From Bacteroidota bacterium (GTDB taxonomy: Bacteria > Bacteroidota > Bacteroidia > Cytophagales > Cyclobacteriaceae): DNA of 49,600 nt. The stretch is taken from NCBI GenBank assembly GCA_023417065.1, contig JAEZGH010000164.1:1-49600 (forward strand), given 5' to 3'. Below are positions 30,844 to 39,163 of this stretch, piece by piece; the first letter of the stretch is position 1, and every line of letters starts with the position of its first letter. A program made the translations under genes and the position numbers. Under the pieces are notes generated by a model. The model saw nothing but the letters and a program-made list of their open reading frames with translations. It was not told the DNA's origin and did no database searches.

Positions 30844-31890
30844 TCAGTCCTGAAGGACGTTCGTGAAGAACGTCGACTTGAACGCCAGCCAACCCAGCAG
30901 AAAAGCAGCTCCCCACGTCAGGTAGTTTACATAGAAGTCCGTCTTGTCCCGGAACCGCGTTTCCTTTATCTCCGCTTTCTCGTATTCGTCAATCTTTTTG
31001 AAAATGGATACGAGTGCTTCGTTATCCGTTGCGCGGAAAAACTCGCCATTACCAATGTCAGCCATCTTTCGCATGACGGTTTCGTCAACTGTGTTATCGA
31101 ACATTTGTGTACGCCCAAAGAAATCTTTTCCAAAGGGTACGAGTCCTTCTTTTCCCACCAGGATGGTATATATTCTTGCTCCGAATGCCGCGCCAAGTTC
31201 TGCAGCAGTAATTGGATCGATATGCCCGGCGTTGTTGTCGCCGTCACTTAGTAAAATGCAAACTTTGGATTTCGCCTCCGACTCGCGCATGCGGTTCGTC
31301 ATAACGGCCATTGCACTTCCGATCGCCGTACCCGACGTCTGAATCATGTCAAATTCTATATCGCGGATATAATTCCGGAGCAGGTCGTAATCAGTAGTGA
31401 GTGGCGACAAAGAGAACGCATCGCCCGAAAACACCACCAGTCCAATGCGATCCTGTGTACGCCCATTGATAAAATCAAGCGCGACTTGTTTTGCAGCCGT
31501 AAGCCGATCTGGCTCGAGGTCCGCGATCTGCATGGACCGGCTGATATCCAGTGCGAGCATGATGTCAATGCCTTCGCTCCATTGCTCCACTTTTTCATTA
31601 CTCCGTTGAGGCCGCGCCAAAGCAACACACATTAATGCAATGGCTAGCATGAGGAAGAGATCAGGAACAAATCTGATCAATGCAATCGGAGAGCTTTTCA
31701 GTTCTCTTTTTGTAACGGCAACCGGGAGTTTCTGACTGAACCGTGACTGGATCAGCCAGCGCAAAAGGAACAACAACGGCGTGGCTACGGCAGCATACAG
31801 GAACAGTGGATTGTCCCACTCGAAGCTATTGAAAACGCTGGGTGAGAACCACTCGAAGCTATACCATGGAGTTTGAAATTCGCTATCCAT
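30844..31890 (-). CDS. BatA-like von Willebrand factor A membrane protein
   Basis: This 348-residue protein has two N-terminal membrane helices (about residues 28-43 and 72-90), a von Willebrand A domain and a C-terminal membrane helix (near 325). The metal-ion-dependent adhesion site starts with LALDISRSM (DxSxS). Further MIDAS residues lie in TSGTAIGSAM and LLSDGDNNAGH. This is the BatA/BatB type of the Bacteroidota aerotolerance (Bat) operon, thought to work with MoxR ATPases. It is last in a three-gene unit, and its start overlaps the preceding gene by 8 bases. Confidence 0.88.
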   Translation of the reverse strand: MDSEFQTPWYSFEWFSPSVFNSFEWDNPLFLYAAVATPLLFLLRWLIQSRFSQKLPVAVTKRELKSSPIALIRFVPDLFLMLAIALMCVALARPQRSNEKVEQWSEGIDIMLALDISRSMQIADLEPDRLTAAKQVALDFINGRTQDRIGLVVFSGDAFSLSPLTTDYDLLRNYIRDIEFDMIQTSGTAIGSAMAVMTNRMRESEAKSKVCILLSDGDNNAGHIDPITAAELGAAFGARIYTILVGKEGLVPFGKDFFGRTQMFDNTVDETVMRKMADIGNGEFFRATDNEALVSIFKKIDEYEKAEIKETRFRDKTDFYVNYLTWGAAFLLGWLAFKSTFFTNVLQD

Positions 31891-32800
31891 TTCGCACCTC
31901 CCTTATTTTTTCATCGAACCTCTTCTCTGCGATAGTTCGAAGATTGAGCAGAGGATCAACAACGTCTGAATTGGTTCCGTAAATGGCGGCATCCAACTTT
32001 TGAAGGTTGTTTACCATGTATTCATCCCTTTCCACTAAAAGAGTTTCGCGCGTGGTAAGTCGCGTGTATGGCCTGCGGTTCAGACCTTCCATATATTTTT
32101 TCCACATGGCAAGAGCTGCCTCCGTCTTTTCAGCCGAAAAAGCTTTTTTAATCTGATCGACTTGAGCCGTGTAGGCGTTGAGGAAACTCTGGTGAGTCCG
32201 TCTCAGTCGCTTTGTGGTAATGTATTGTCTGACCCGCGCACCAAAGACAACCCAGAGAACTCCGGCGAGGAGAACGGTCATGGTAATGCCGATAAGGAGC
32301 AACGGCGTGTTGAATGGTTTCGGTACTTCCTGGTAGGCGATGGAAGCCCTTACGGGAAGGTCAGGTCCAATGAACTCTGGCGCTGCCTTTACAAGCAATT
32401 GCATGCGTACAGTGTCCCAGTTGGCGAGGTACTTTGTGCAATCCAGTGCGTTCACCTGATATACAGGGAGGCGTAGCCGTATAAGTGAATCGGTTTCAAA
32501 TGTTGTGAGATGATATACTGCGCTGTCAAAACTGATTCCGTTTTCTGTCCTGGTGATGAAGATGCGCTTCCGGCCGAATTCAAAAGGTGCGTAGTTGAAT
32601 GAGCTGTCGGGGAATACGACCTGCATTTCCTTTGGATACCTTGCCGTGAGCGAATAAAAGATCTCATCGCCTACGCGCATGCTATCTTCCTGGAACTGCC
32701 CGCGTACCTGTAGCTTCTCCTGTCCCGCCACAGTCAGAGCGCTCCATACCATCAGGAAGCAGCAGTTGATACGAATGAATACTCCACGTGTACGCATCAC
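31883..32800 (-). CDS. Bat-operon membrane protein of unknown function
   Basis: This is a 305-residue protein. A signal peptide (INCCFLMVWSALTVAGQ) is followed by a beta-rich periplasmic domain of about 130 residues. One membrane helix (LLLIGITMTVLLAGVLWVVFGA) lies near residue 175, and a charged, helical cytoplasmic tail follows. This is the layout of the uncharacterised protein normally found between the DUF58 gene and batA in Bacteroidota. It overlaps both neighbours (4 bases with the DUF58 gene, 8 with batA), so the three are tightly coupled. No catalytic motif is seen. Confidence 0.75.
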   Translation of the reverse strand: MMRTRGVFIRINCCFLMVWSALTVAGQEKLQVRGQFQEDSMRVGDEIFYSLTARYPKEMQVVFPDSSFNYAPFEFGRKRIFITRTENGISFDSAVYHLTTFETDSLIRLRLPVYQVNALDCTKYLANWDTVRMQLLVKAAPEFIGPDLPVRASIAYQEVPKPFNTPLLLIGITMTVLLAGVLWVVFGARVRQYITTKRLRRTHQSFLNAYTAQVDQIKKAFSAEKTEAALAMWKKYMEGLNRRPYTRLTTRETLLVERDEYMVNNLQKLDAAIYGTNSDVVDPLLNLRTIAEKRFDEKIREVRNG

Positions 32801-33675
32801 GTTGTCTTCATCGTTTTGTTCCTTACCTTAAACAACTTCAGCAGCTTCGGCACGTAGTCCTCCTGCGTGTCCAATGAGATGAAGTTTATTTCATGCTTTC
32901 GACTGAAACGTGCCAACTCTTCCCGTCTTTCGAAGTGGCCTGCATTGATTCTTTCGCGGAATGCCGCCGACGATGTGTTGATCCAGAGCGTTTTCCCCGA
33001 CTCCTTGTCGACTGCAGGGATAATGCCAAGTCCCGGAAGATTGCGTTCCAGTTTATCGCTCAGGTGAATGATCACCAGATCGTGACGTCGAGCGAGAGCC
33101 TTGAGATTGTCGAAGTATCCTTCGTCGATGAAGTCTGATATCAGGATGACGACGCTGCGCCGCTTAATGATGTTCAAGGCAAATGAGATGGCCTTCGACA
33201 GGTTGGTCTGAAGCGACTTTGGCTTCAGATTCGACAAGGCCTTGATAATTTCATAGGCCTGCGAATGACCTTTCACCGGCTTGAGATACACCTCGCGAAC
33301 ATCGGAATAGCATATAAGACCCACGTGACTTGATTCCTTGACCGCCGACAACGTCAGAACTCCGCATATCTCGCGGCTGACGTCCCCTTTGGTGCGGCCG
33401 TTCATCCCGATGTCTTCGGATGCACTGACGTCGAGAATAAAAAATACCGTTTGTTCCTTTTCCTCTTTGTACGTTTTTACAAAAGTTCCGTGGCCTTTGG
33501 CGGATACGTTCCAGTGAATTGTTCTGATGTCGTCGCCGTACTGATAGGGCCGGACATCGTCGAACTCCAATCCTGACCCCTTAAAAACCGAATGGAAGTC
33601 GCCCTGCATGTGGCTGTTGATAGCCTTTCGTATCTGGATCTCGTACTTTCGCAGCTTCTTCAGAAGGTCTCTCAT
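32797..33675 (-). CDS. DUF58 domain protein, MoxR-associated
   Basis: This cytoplasmic protein is about 292 residues. The DUF58 signature GSGLEFDDVRPYQYGDDIRTIHWNVSAK is in the first third. The rest is a von Willebrand A-like fold with a degenerate MIDAS (FILDVSASED) and VVILISDFIDEGY. I chose ATG 33675 (MRDLLKKLRKYE); the frame opens six codons earlier. DUF58 proteins normally follow a moxR gene, but none is present upstream here; the divergent DUF4296 gene lies there instead. It is the first gene of the three-gene Bat-type unit. Confidence 0.88.
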   Translation of the reverse strand: MRDLLKKLRKYEIQIRKAINSHMQGDFHSVFKGSGLEFDDVRPYQYGDDIRTIHWNVSAKGHGTFVKTYKEEKEQTVFFILDVSASEDIGMNGRTKGDVSREICGVLTLSAVKESSHVGLICYSDVREVYLKPVKGHSQAYEIIKALSNLKPKSLQTNLSKAISFALNIIKRRSVVILISDFIDEGYFDNLKALARRHDLVIIHLSDKLERNLPGLGIIPAVDKESGKTLWINTSSAAFRERINAGHFERREELARFSRKHEINFISLDTQEDYVPKLLKLFKVRNKTMKTT

Positions 33676-33829
33676 CGGGCACAGTTTCTGCACGGAATTT
33701 ATTGTCGAGGAACGTAAATCGAGTCCTCGCGGTTTACCGCATTGTAAATCACGGCCGTAAAATAGAACAATTATGTTTATTTTGCTGGGCCCAATTCAAC
33801 ATTGGTTCTATTTGATTATTAAAGGTGAA

Positions 33830-34198
33830 ATGACAGTAAAACGTGTCGGTTTTGGTTTGTTTTTCGTTGCCTGTCTGGTTGTTGCGGTAGCATGTGGGCC
33901 CGAAAAGGACCCCCTGCAGGTTTTGCCGAAAGAAGATATGGTTCGGGTATTGACGGAAATCTACCTGGCGGAGGAGAAAGTGCAGCGTCTTGGATTGAGA
34001 ACAGATTCGTCCGCGAAGCTCTTCGCACGAGTAACGAAAAAAATTGAGGAGCGAACCGGTATTCCGGATTCCATATTTCAGAATTCGCTTCGCTACTACA
34101 TGGAACGCCCACGCGAACTTCAGGATATATACACCATTCTGGTGGATTCGCTCAGCCTGATGGAACAACGGTCATCGATAGGTACAGAAGCGCAATGA
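33830..34198 (+). CDS. DUF4296 lipoprotein
   Basis: This is a 122-residue lipoprotein if the start is ATG 33830: MTVKRVGFGLFFVACLVVAVAC, with the lipobox VAVAC. An upstream ATG at 33773 would add 19 hydrophobic residues and is unlikely. The mature region matches DUF4296: VLPKEDMVRVLTEIYLAEEKV, then IFQNSLRYYMERPRELQDIYTILVDSL. The family is Bacteroidota-specific as far as I know and of unknown role. Its stop overlaps the mutS2 start by 4 bases (ATGA), so they are co-translated. Confidence 0.85.
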   Translation: MTVKRVGFGLFFVACLVVAVACGPEKDPLQVLPKEDMVRVLTEIYLAEEKVQRLGLRTDSSAKLFARVTKKIEERTGIPDSIFQNSLRYYMERPRELQDIYTILVDSLSLMEQRSSIGTEAQ

Positions 34199-36555
34199 TT
34201 TATCCGGAAGACCTTGAATCAAAGCTGGGTTTCGATCAAATCCGTGAGAAACTAAAGGCGTACTGTCTTTCCGACGCTGGCGCCGCATGGGTCGATAACA
34301 TGCGCTTCAGTTCAAATGCCGACTTCCTTGGCGTATTACTCCATCAGAATCTTGAATTTCGTCAGATCCTCGAAAAAGGTGAGAATTTTCCGTCACGACA
34401 CTTTTACGATGGCAAGGATTGGCTTAGAAGGATTTCGCTCGAAGGTGACTGGCTGGAGGCGGAAGACTTCCTGCATCTCGCCTACGCACTGCAAACAACG
34501 CTTGACTGCAAGAACTTCCTCTCCAAAGCAAAGGAAATTTACCCTGAACTGTTTCGGCTGTCGGAACCTGTCGCCATTGGTGAGGCATTGATTGCCGAAG
34601 TGCACCGAATTGTCGACGACAAGGGAATTGTGCGCGATTCCGCCAGCGGTGAACTTTCCAGAATCCGCCGCAGTCTCCGCGAGGAGCAGAGCAGATTGCG
34701 ACGGCTCGCAGATCAGCTTTATAAGCATGCTGTGTCGGAGAAGTGGGTGCCCGAAGGTGCATTGCCAACTATCCGCGAAGGGCGAATCGTGCTTCCTATC
34801 CTTGCTGAACATAAGCGCCGTATCAAAGGATTTATCCTGGACGAGTCTGCCACCGGACAAACGGTATTCCTCGAGCCGGCGGAAATGCTCGATGCAAACA
34901 ACGAAATCCGTGAACTTGAACACGCCGAAAAGAGGGAGGTTGTACGTATCCTGATGCAATTGACGGATCGCTTCCGTCTGGAACTGCCATCCCTGCGTCA
35001 GGTGTTTCAGTTTTTGGCGCAGATCGACTTCATACGAGCCAAAGGGAAATTTTCTCTGGAGATAGGCGCGGACTTGCCGGTTCTTGAAAAACGCCCCGAG
35101 TTAACGTGGTACAACGCGCGGCATCCATTGCTGTTCCTGAGTTTGAAAGGAAAGCGCGAAGTCGTGCCATTGTCCATTGAGCTGAATCATGCAAATCGCA
35201 TGTTGCTCATTTCAGGACCCAACGCCGGTGGAAAATCGGTCGCACTGAAGACGATCGGATTGCTGCAATACATGTTTCAGTGTGGATTGCTTATTCCACT
35301 TTCGGAGCGGAGCAGGGTAGGTGTTTTTCAACACATCTTCCTCGACATCGGAGATCAGCAATCCATCGAGAATGATCTGAGTACATATAGCAGTCACCTC
35401 CGGAATATGAATGTGTTCCTGCAAAAGGCAACGGACAAATCACTCGTGCTGATGGACGAACTGGGGTCGGGTACTGATCCGAATTTCGGCGGCGCTATTG
35501 CCCAGGCTATTCTGAATTCACTGTTAACGAAACGTGTATGGGGTGTTGCTACGACGCACTATTACAACTTGAAGTTATTTGCTGGCCAACGTCAGGGAAT
35601 TGAAAATGCTGCTATGCGATTTGACGAACGCAACCTCATCCCTCTTTACCAGCTGGATCAGGGTAAACCGGGAAGTTCTTTCGCTTTGGAGATTGCACGG
35701 AAAACGGGGCTGCCCCCAGAGACGCTGGCCGAAGCCGAGAAACTTGTTGGGAAAGACCTTGCAGGCTTTGAGACGCTCGTACGTTCATTGGAGAAGGAGC
35801 GTCAGGAGTTGTCGTCGAGGTTGAAGCTAATGGAAAAGAAGGAAGCTGCGCTGACGCAGTCGCTGGCAAAATACGAGACGTTATCGAACGATCTCGAATC
35901 GCGGAAAAAACAAATTCTCGATAAAGCTAAGGAAGACGCGGCGATGCTTCTGCAGAATACGAATCGCGAAATCGAAAAGACTATCCGCCATATTCGTGAA
36001 AATCGCGCAGAGAAAAAGGAGACACTCAAAGTGCGGCGCGGTCTTCAGGAATTATCATCACGTGTAAAGACTCCGGTCAAGCCAAAGGAAGCACCCGCCG
36101 AGCTGAAAGAAGGCGATCGCGTGCGGATTATCGGACAGGAGGGGAGTGGTGTGATCATCCAGTTGAAAGGGAACAATGCTACTGTACAGTTCGGCGAGCT
36201 TAAGTCGCTGGTGAAGACAGATCGTTTGGAGAAGATAACCGCTGCCGTGGAAAAGCAAATTGCCACGCGACTGAGAACTATTGGCATCGATGTGCATTCG
36301 AAACGCGCAAACTTTTCCAATACGCTGGACATTCGCGGTAAGCGAGTCGAGGAGGTGGTGCCGATTCTGGATCAGTTTATGGATACGGCGATTCTGCTTG
36401 CCCAGGGTGAGCTGCGAATCCTGCACGGTAAGGGCGAAGGAGTTCTCCGCAAGGTGGTTCGCGATAACCTGAAACGATACAAGGAAGTGGTGTCGGTGTC
36501 CGACGAACACGTTGAACGCGGCGGCGATGGGATTACCATCGTGGTGCTCAAATAA
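34195..36555 (+). CDS. mutS2: Endonuclease MutS2
   Basis: This is a 786-residue MutS2 protein of the branch of MutS that lacks the mismatch-recognition domain. It has an N-terminal lever/clamp region. The ATPase follows with Walker A GPNAGGKSVALKTIG near residue 340, Walker B LVLMDELGSGTDP near 420 and the ABC-type signature region. A long coiled coil spans about 515-630. A C-terminal Smr nuclease domain follows with LDIRGKR and the LHGKGEGVLRKVVR loop. Known roles include suppression of homologous recombination and, in Bacillus, splitting of collided ribosomes. It follows the DUF4296 lipoprotein gene and is ended by a terminator. Confidence 0.95.
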   Translation: MIYPEDLESKLGFDQIREKLKAYCLSDAGAAWVDNMRFSSNADFLGVLLHQNLEFRQILEKGENFPSRHFYDGKDWLRRISLEGDWLEAEDFLHLAYALQTTLDCKNFLSKAKEIYPELFRLSEPVAIGEALIAEVHRIVDDKGIVRDSASGELSRIRRSLREEQSRLRRLADQLYKHAVSEKWVPEGALPTIREGRIVLPILAEHKRRIKGFILDESATGQTVFLEPAEMLDANNEIRELEHAEKREVVRILMQLTDRFRLELPSLRQVFQFLAQIDFIRAKGKFSLEIGADLPVLEKRPELTWYNARHPLLFLSLKGKREVVPLSIELNHANRMLLISGPNAGGKSVALKTIGLLQYMFQCGLLIPLSERSRVGVFQHIFLDIGDQQSIENDLSTYSSHLRNMNVFLQKATDKSLVLMDELGSGTDPNFGGAIAQAILNSLLTKRVWGVATTHYYNLKLFAGQRQGIENAAMRFDERNLIPLYQLDQGKPGSSFALEIARKTGLPPETLAEAEKLVGKDLAGFETLVRSLEKERQELSSRLKLMEKKEAALTQSLAKYETLSNDLESRKKQILDKAKEDAAMLLQNTNREIEKTIRHIRENRAEKKETLKVRRGLQELSSRVKTPVKPKEAPAELKEGDRVRIIGQEGSGVIIQLKGNNATVQFGELKSLVKTDRLEKITAAVEKQIATRLRTIGIDVHSKRANFSNTLDIRGKRVEEVVPILDQFMDTAILLAQGELRILHGKGEGVLRKVVRDNLKRYKEVVSVSDEHVERGGDGITIVVLK

Positions 36556-36556
36556 T

Positions 36557-36602
36557 AAAAAGAGGATGCCTTTCTGAAGGCAGTTAAGGCAACCTCTTTT
36601 AG
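36557..36602 (+). terminator. Intrinsic terminator of mutS2
   Basis: AAAAGAGG and TGCCTT pair with AAGGCA and CCTCTTTT; each arm has one bulged or mismatched A. A T run ends it. It begins 2 bases after the mutS2 stop. Confidence 0.85.
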
Positions 36603-37054
36603 GCTCAAATTTTAAGTTTCAACTAACTTCAAGTCTCAAGGGAATAGACTTGCGATAACCATTAGGCTTCGTTCCCGGTGCCTGTTTGATACTTTACACT
36701 ACGACACGCATTGTTGCATTTCTGGTAGCTGATTGCTAAATTTTGATTAACAACCGGGTACGACCAGCCGGAATTGGGTTCTGCCGTCCTGATTCTTCAA
36801 TCCTCTTAAAGATCTCGTGATATCTTCGAAAGGTATTCGCGCGCGACTCATAGCCAAAGCAAGCGTAAAGCAAACGCAAAGCATAGACAATGCATAAACA
36901 GGGCCTCAGTATGAGATATGCCTGTTTTAAAGACGGCATAATTTAGCCGTGCAGATGAAACGCGGTCGAGGTCTTGTCAAAGAAAGATCCAGGTTCCTGC
37001 TGGTTCTGATTAAGAATTCCAGGCAAAAGCGTTTACCGGCGGCCGGTCAAAAAT
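36603..37054. other. Non-coding stretch with no confident gene
   Basis: About 450 bases with no convincing gene. I looked for tRNA-like or rRNA-like structure and saw none. Two short frames exist. A 67-residue minus frame at 36736-36939 has mixed, unconvincing composition. A 33-residue very basic plus frame at 36955-37056 (starting MKRGRGLVKERSRFL) ends right at the following hairpin and lies behind a small inverted repeat, ACGGC-N8-GCCGT. Neither is called as a gene. A decayed gene or an unrecognised small RNA is possible. Confidence 0.4.
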
Positions 37055-37088
37055 GAAAAGGCCGCCTCATGATGTGAGACAGCCCCTT
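37055..37088. terminator. Terminator of the lipoprotein gene, possibly bidirectional
   Basis: On the minus strand GGCTGTCTCA pairs with TGAGGCGGCC (10 bp, two G-U) around a 5-base loop, then TTTTCATTTTT. It lies 32 bases after the lipoprotein stop. On the plus strand the same hairpin is followed by a run of T, so it may serve both directions. Confidence 0.78.
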
Positions 37089-37119
37089 TTTTGTTATTCA
37101 GGATAATAAGTGAATCGAA

Positions 37120-37578
37120 TTACTTCGAAAGCGAGAACACCCAGTCTCCGGCCACTGTTTCAGTGCGACCATTGTAGCCCGTACCAGAATAGTTTTGCAT
37201 GGTGAGCTGAAGTGTATTGTTGTTCACAGCATAGACGACCGTAACCTGGTCGTCACGCAATAACTGCGTTGCAACAGGAGTTCCGAAGGTGAACGTTCCG
37301 TTAGCAGGCCAGGGCGTTAACTTAGCTGGTCTGCCCGAAATCGTATAGGTCAGGGCGTCAGCCGAGGCCTTGGCTATCGTGATTTCAAAGTCAGCGTAGT
37401 CGTCCAGCATGTCGTCGCCGTCGTATGTAACAGCAGTAGCCTTCCATTTTCCGACCAGTTTTTCGATTTGCACTTCTTTTTCAGACTTCTCTTCTCCGCC
37501 GCCGTCGTCACACGAGCTGAAATAAACGGTTGAGCCAACGAGAATCATGAGGGCCAGAATGCGGGTTGCAAGCTTCAT
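37120..37578 (-). CDS. Small lipoprotein, lipocalin-like
   Basis: This 152-residue lipoprotein has the signal MKLATRILALMILVGSTVYF and lipobox FSSC. A charged Gly/Glu/Lys linker is followed by a beta-rich domain starting IEKLVGKWKATAVTYDG and ending VAGDWVFSLSK. The GKW-like start and alternating strands are common to the many lipocalin-like outer-membrane lipoproteins of Bacteroidota. The ligand is unknown. It is monocistronic, with a terminator downstream. Confidence 0.72.
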   Translation of the reverse strand: MKLATRILALMILVGSTVYFSSCDDGGGEEKSEKEVQIEKLVGKWKATAVTYDGDDMLDDYADFEITIAKASADALTYTISGRPAKLTPWPANGTFTFGTPVATQLLRDDQVTVVYAVNNNTLQLTMQNYSGTGYNGRTETVAGDWVFSLSK

Positions 37579-37719
37579 TTGTTAATTTTTAGAGTTTACG
37601 AATATGGTGGTAAAATTGATAATATCAAAAATTCAGAGGCCGGGCAGATGCTCCGGCCTTGTAAGATTTCCCTCATAACTGTCCGGTTAAGCATCGCGTT
37701 TTTACCCCCGAATCGGCTG

Positions 37720-38361
37720 TTACTTGAAATTCATGATGTTGATAACGTCCCGGGCGCGGGGATATTCCGCAGGGTTGTTGGAGGCTATGAAAATCAGGGT
37801 GTTCTCCGGTAGCTTCTGCAACTCTGCCAGATACCACGAAAATGCGTGCTGATCGAGGTTAGTCCCGGGTTCGTCCAGAAAAACTATATCAGCAGCCGTG
37901 TAGAATGCCAGTCCCAACTTCAGTCTTTGCCGCATCCCTGACGAAAAATTGCCGATTTGCTTATTCCGCGCGTTTTCCAGGTAAATTGTCTCGATTATTG
38001 ACTCTACTGATGCCCCCGCCCGCATCCGTTTGAATTTGAAGTGAAACTCGAGTTGCTCCTGGAGGGTGAACTCGTCAATCAGGTCCATATATGGCGTGGC
38101 GATCGAAATCCGTCGAAATACGTCCTCGACCGCTACCTCCTGGCTATTGTTCAGATACTTAACAGTGCCGGCCGAGGGAATAGACTGCCCCCACAGGATT
38201 TGCAGAAAAGTAGATTTTCCGGATCCGTTGGGGCCTGTAATGGCATAGGTATGACCCGATTCGAACGACAAGGATAATCGCCTGAAAATCCATTCGCGGT
38301 TAAACCGCTTTCCGAGGTTGTCGGTCTGAATGCATATTCCCTGGCGACTGGTCGTTTCCAA
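37720..38361 (-). CDS. ABC transporter ATP-binding protein
   Basis: This is a 213-residue single nucleotide-binding domain: Walker A GPNGSGKSTFLQIL near residue 42, the signature FSSGMRQRLKLGLAF near 138, Walker B DIVFLDEPGTNLDQ and an H-loop region replaced by IFIASNNP. No membrane subunit lies next to it. It is the last gene of the lpx run, 13 bases after lpxA, so a role in lipid A or envelope-lipid transport is possible, but the substrate is unknown. Homologs of this kind are found near lpx genes in other Bacteroidota as I recall. Confidence 0.88.
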   Translation of the reverse strand: METTSRQGICIQTDNLGKRFNREWIFRRLSLSFESGHTYAITGPNGSGKSTFLQILWGQSIPSAGTVKYLNNSQEVAVEDVFRRISIATPYMDLIDEFTLQEQLEFHFKFKRMRAGASVESIIETIYLENARNKQIGNFSSGMRQRLKLGLAFYTAADIVFLDEPGTNLDQHAFSWYLAELQKLPENTLIFIASNNPAEYPRARDVINIMNFK

Positions 38362-38374
38362 CGGTCACGATTGA

Positions 38375-39163
38375 TTAATCCAAGCCTCCGTAGCCTTTCA
38401 TGATTCCGCGTTCTGAGGTGCGGATGAAGTCGAGAATGTAGTCCCTTTCAGGGCTTTCGGCTATTTCCTTCTCAACCATATCTACGGCTTTCGAGTTGTT
38501 GATGTTCTTAAGAAAGATATAGCGGTAAATTTCCTGGATCTCGCTGATTTTTTCAGACGAAAAGCCGCGACGACGTAGCCCAACGGTATTGATTCCGGCA
38601 TATGAAAGCGGCTCGCGGGCAGCCTTAGTGAATGGTGGAACATCTTTTCTTACGAGCGAACCTCCGCCGATGTAAGCATGCGCGCCAATTTTGCTGAATT
38701 GTTGCACAGCGCATGAACCGCCAAAGATGGCGTAGTCGTGGATTAGTACATGGCCCGCCAGCTGAACGACGTTGCCCAGAATGCAATTGTTGCCCACGAT
38801 ACAATCATGGCCGACGTGTACATAAGCCATCAGCAGGCAGTTGGAGCCGATAACGGTTTTGTATTTATCGACGGTACCGCGGTTGATTGTAACAGATTCG
38901 CGTATGGTAGTGTTGTCGCCGATTTCGGCAGTAGTGTCTTCTCCGCGGAATTTCAAATCCTGTGGGATGGCGGAAATCACTGCTCCGGGAAAAATCCGGC
39001 AGTTCTTTCCGATGCGGGCGCCCTCCATAATGGTGGCATATGGTCCGATCCAGGTTCCGTCGCCTATAACCACATTCTTCTGGACGGTTGCAAACGGCTC
39101 GATAGTAACGTTGTTACCGATTATTGCTTCTGGATGTACGTTGCTTAGTGGGTACTGACTCAT
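38375..39163 (-). CDS. lpxA: UDP-N-acetylglucosamine acyltransferase
   Basis: This 262-residue left-handed beta-helix enzyme transfers the first 3-hydroxyacyl chain from ACP to UDP-GlcNAc, starting lipid A synthesis in the cytoplasm. Hexapeptide repeats run from the N-terminus (NVHPEAIIGNNVTIEPFATV) to about residue 180. The catalytic His region reads AYVHVGHDCIVGNNC near residue 115, and GGSCAVQQFSKIGAHAYIGGGS matches the substrate site. The helical C-terminus is complete. Its start overlaps the lpxC/fabZ stop by 4 bases. Confidence 0.96.
   Translation of the reverse strand: MSQYPLSNVHPEAIIGNNVTIEPFATVQKNVVIGDGTWIGPYATIMEGARIGKNCRIFPGAVISAIPQDLKFRGEDTTAEIGDNTTIRESVTINRGTVDKYKTVIGSNCLLMAYVHVGHDCIVGNNCILGNVVQLAGHVLIHDYAIFGGSCAVQQFSKIGAHAYIGGGSLVRKDVPPFTKAAREPLSYAGINTVGLRRRGFSSEKISEIQEIYRYIFLKNINNSKAVDMVEKEIAESPERDYILDFIRTSERGIMKGYGGLD

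Noticed and set aside
36736..36939. 67-codon minus-strand frame in the mutS2-lipoprotein gap
   Set aside because: Mixed composition, no promoter element and no recognisable motif; not distinguishable from chance.
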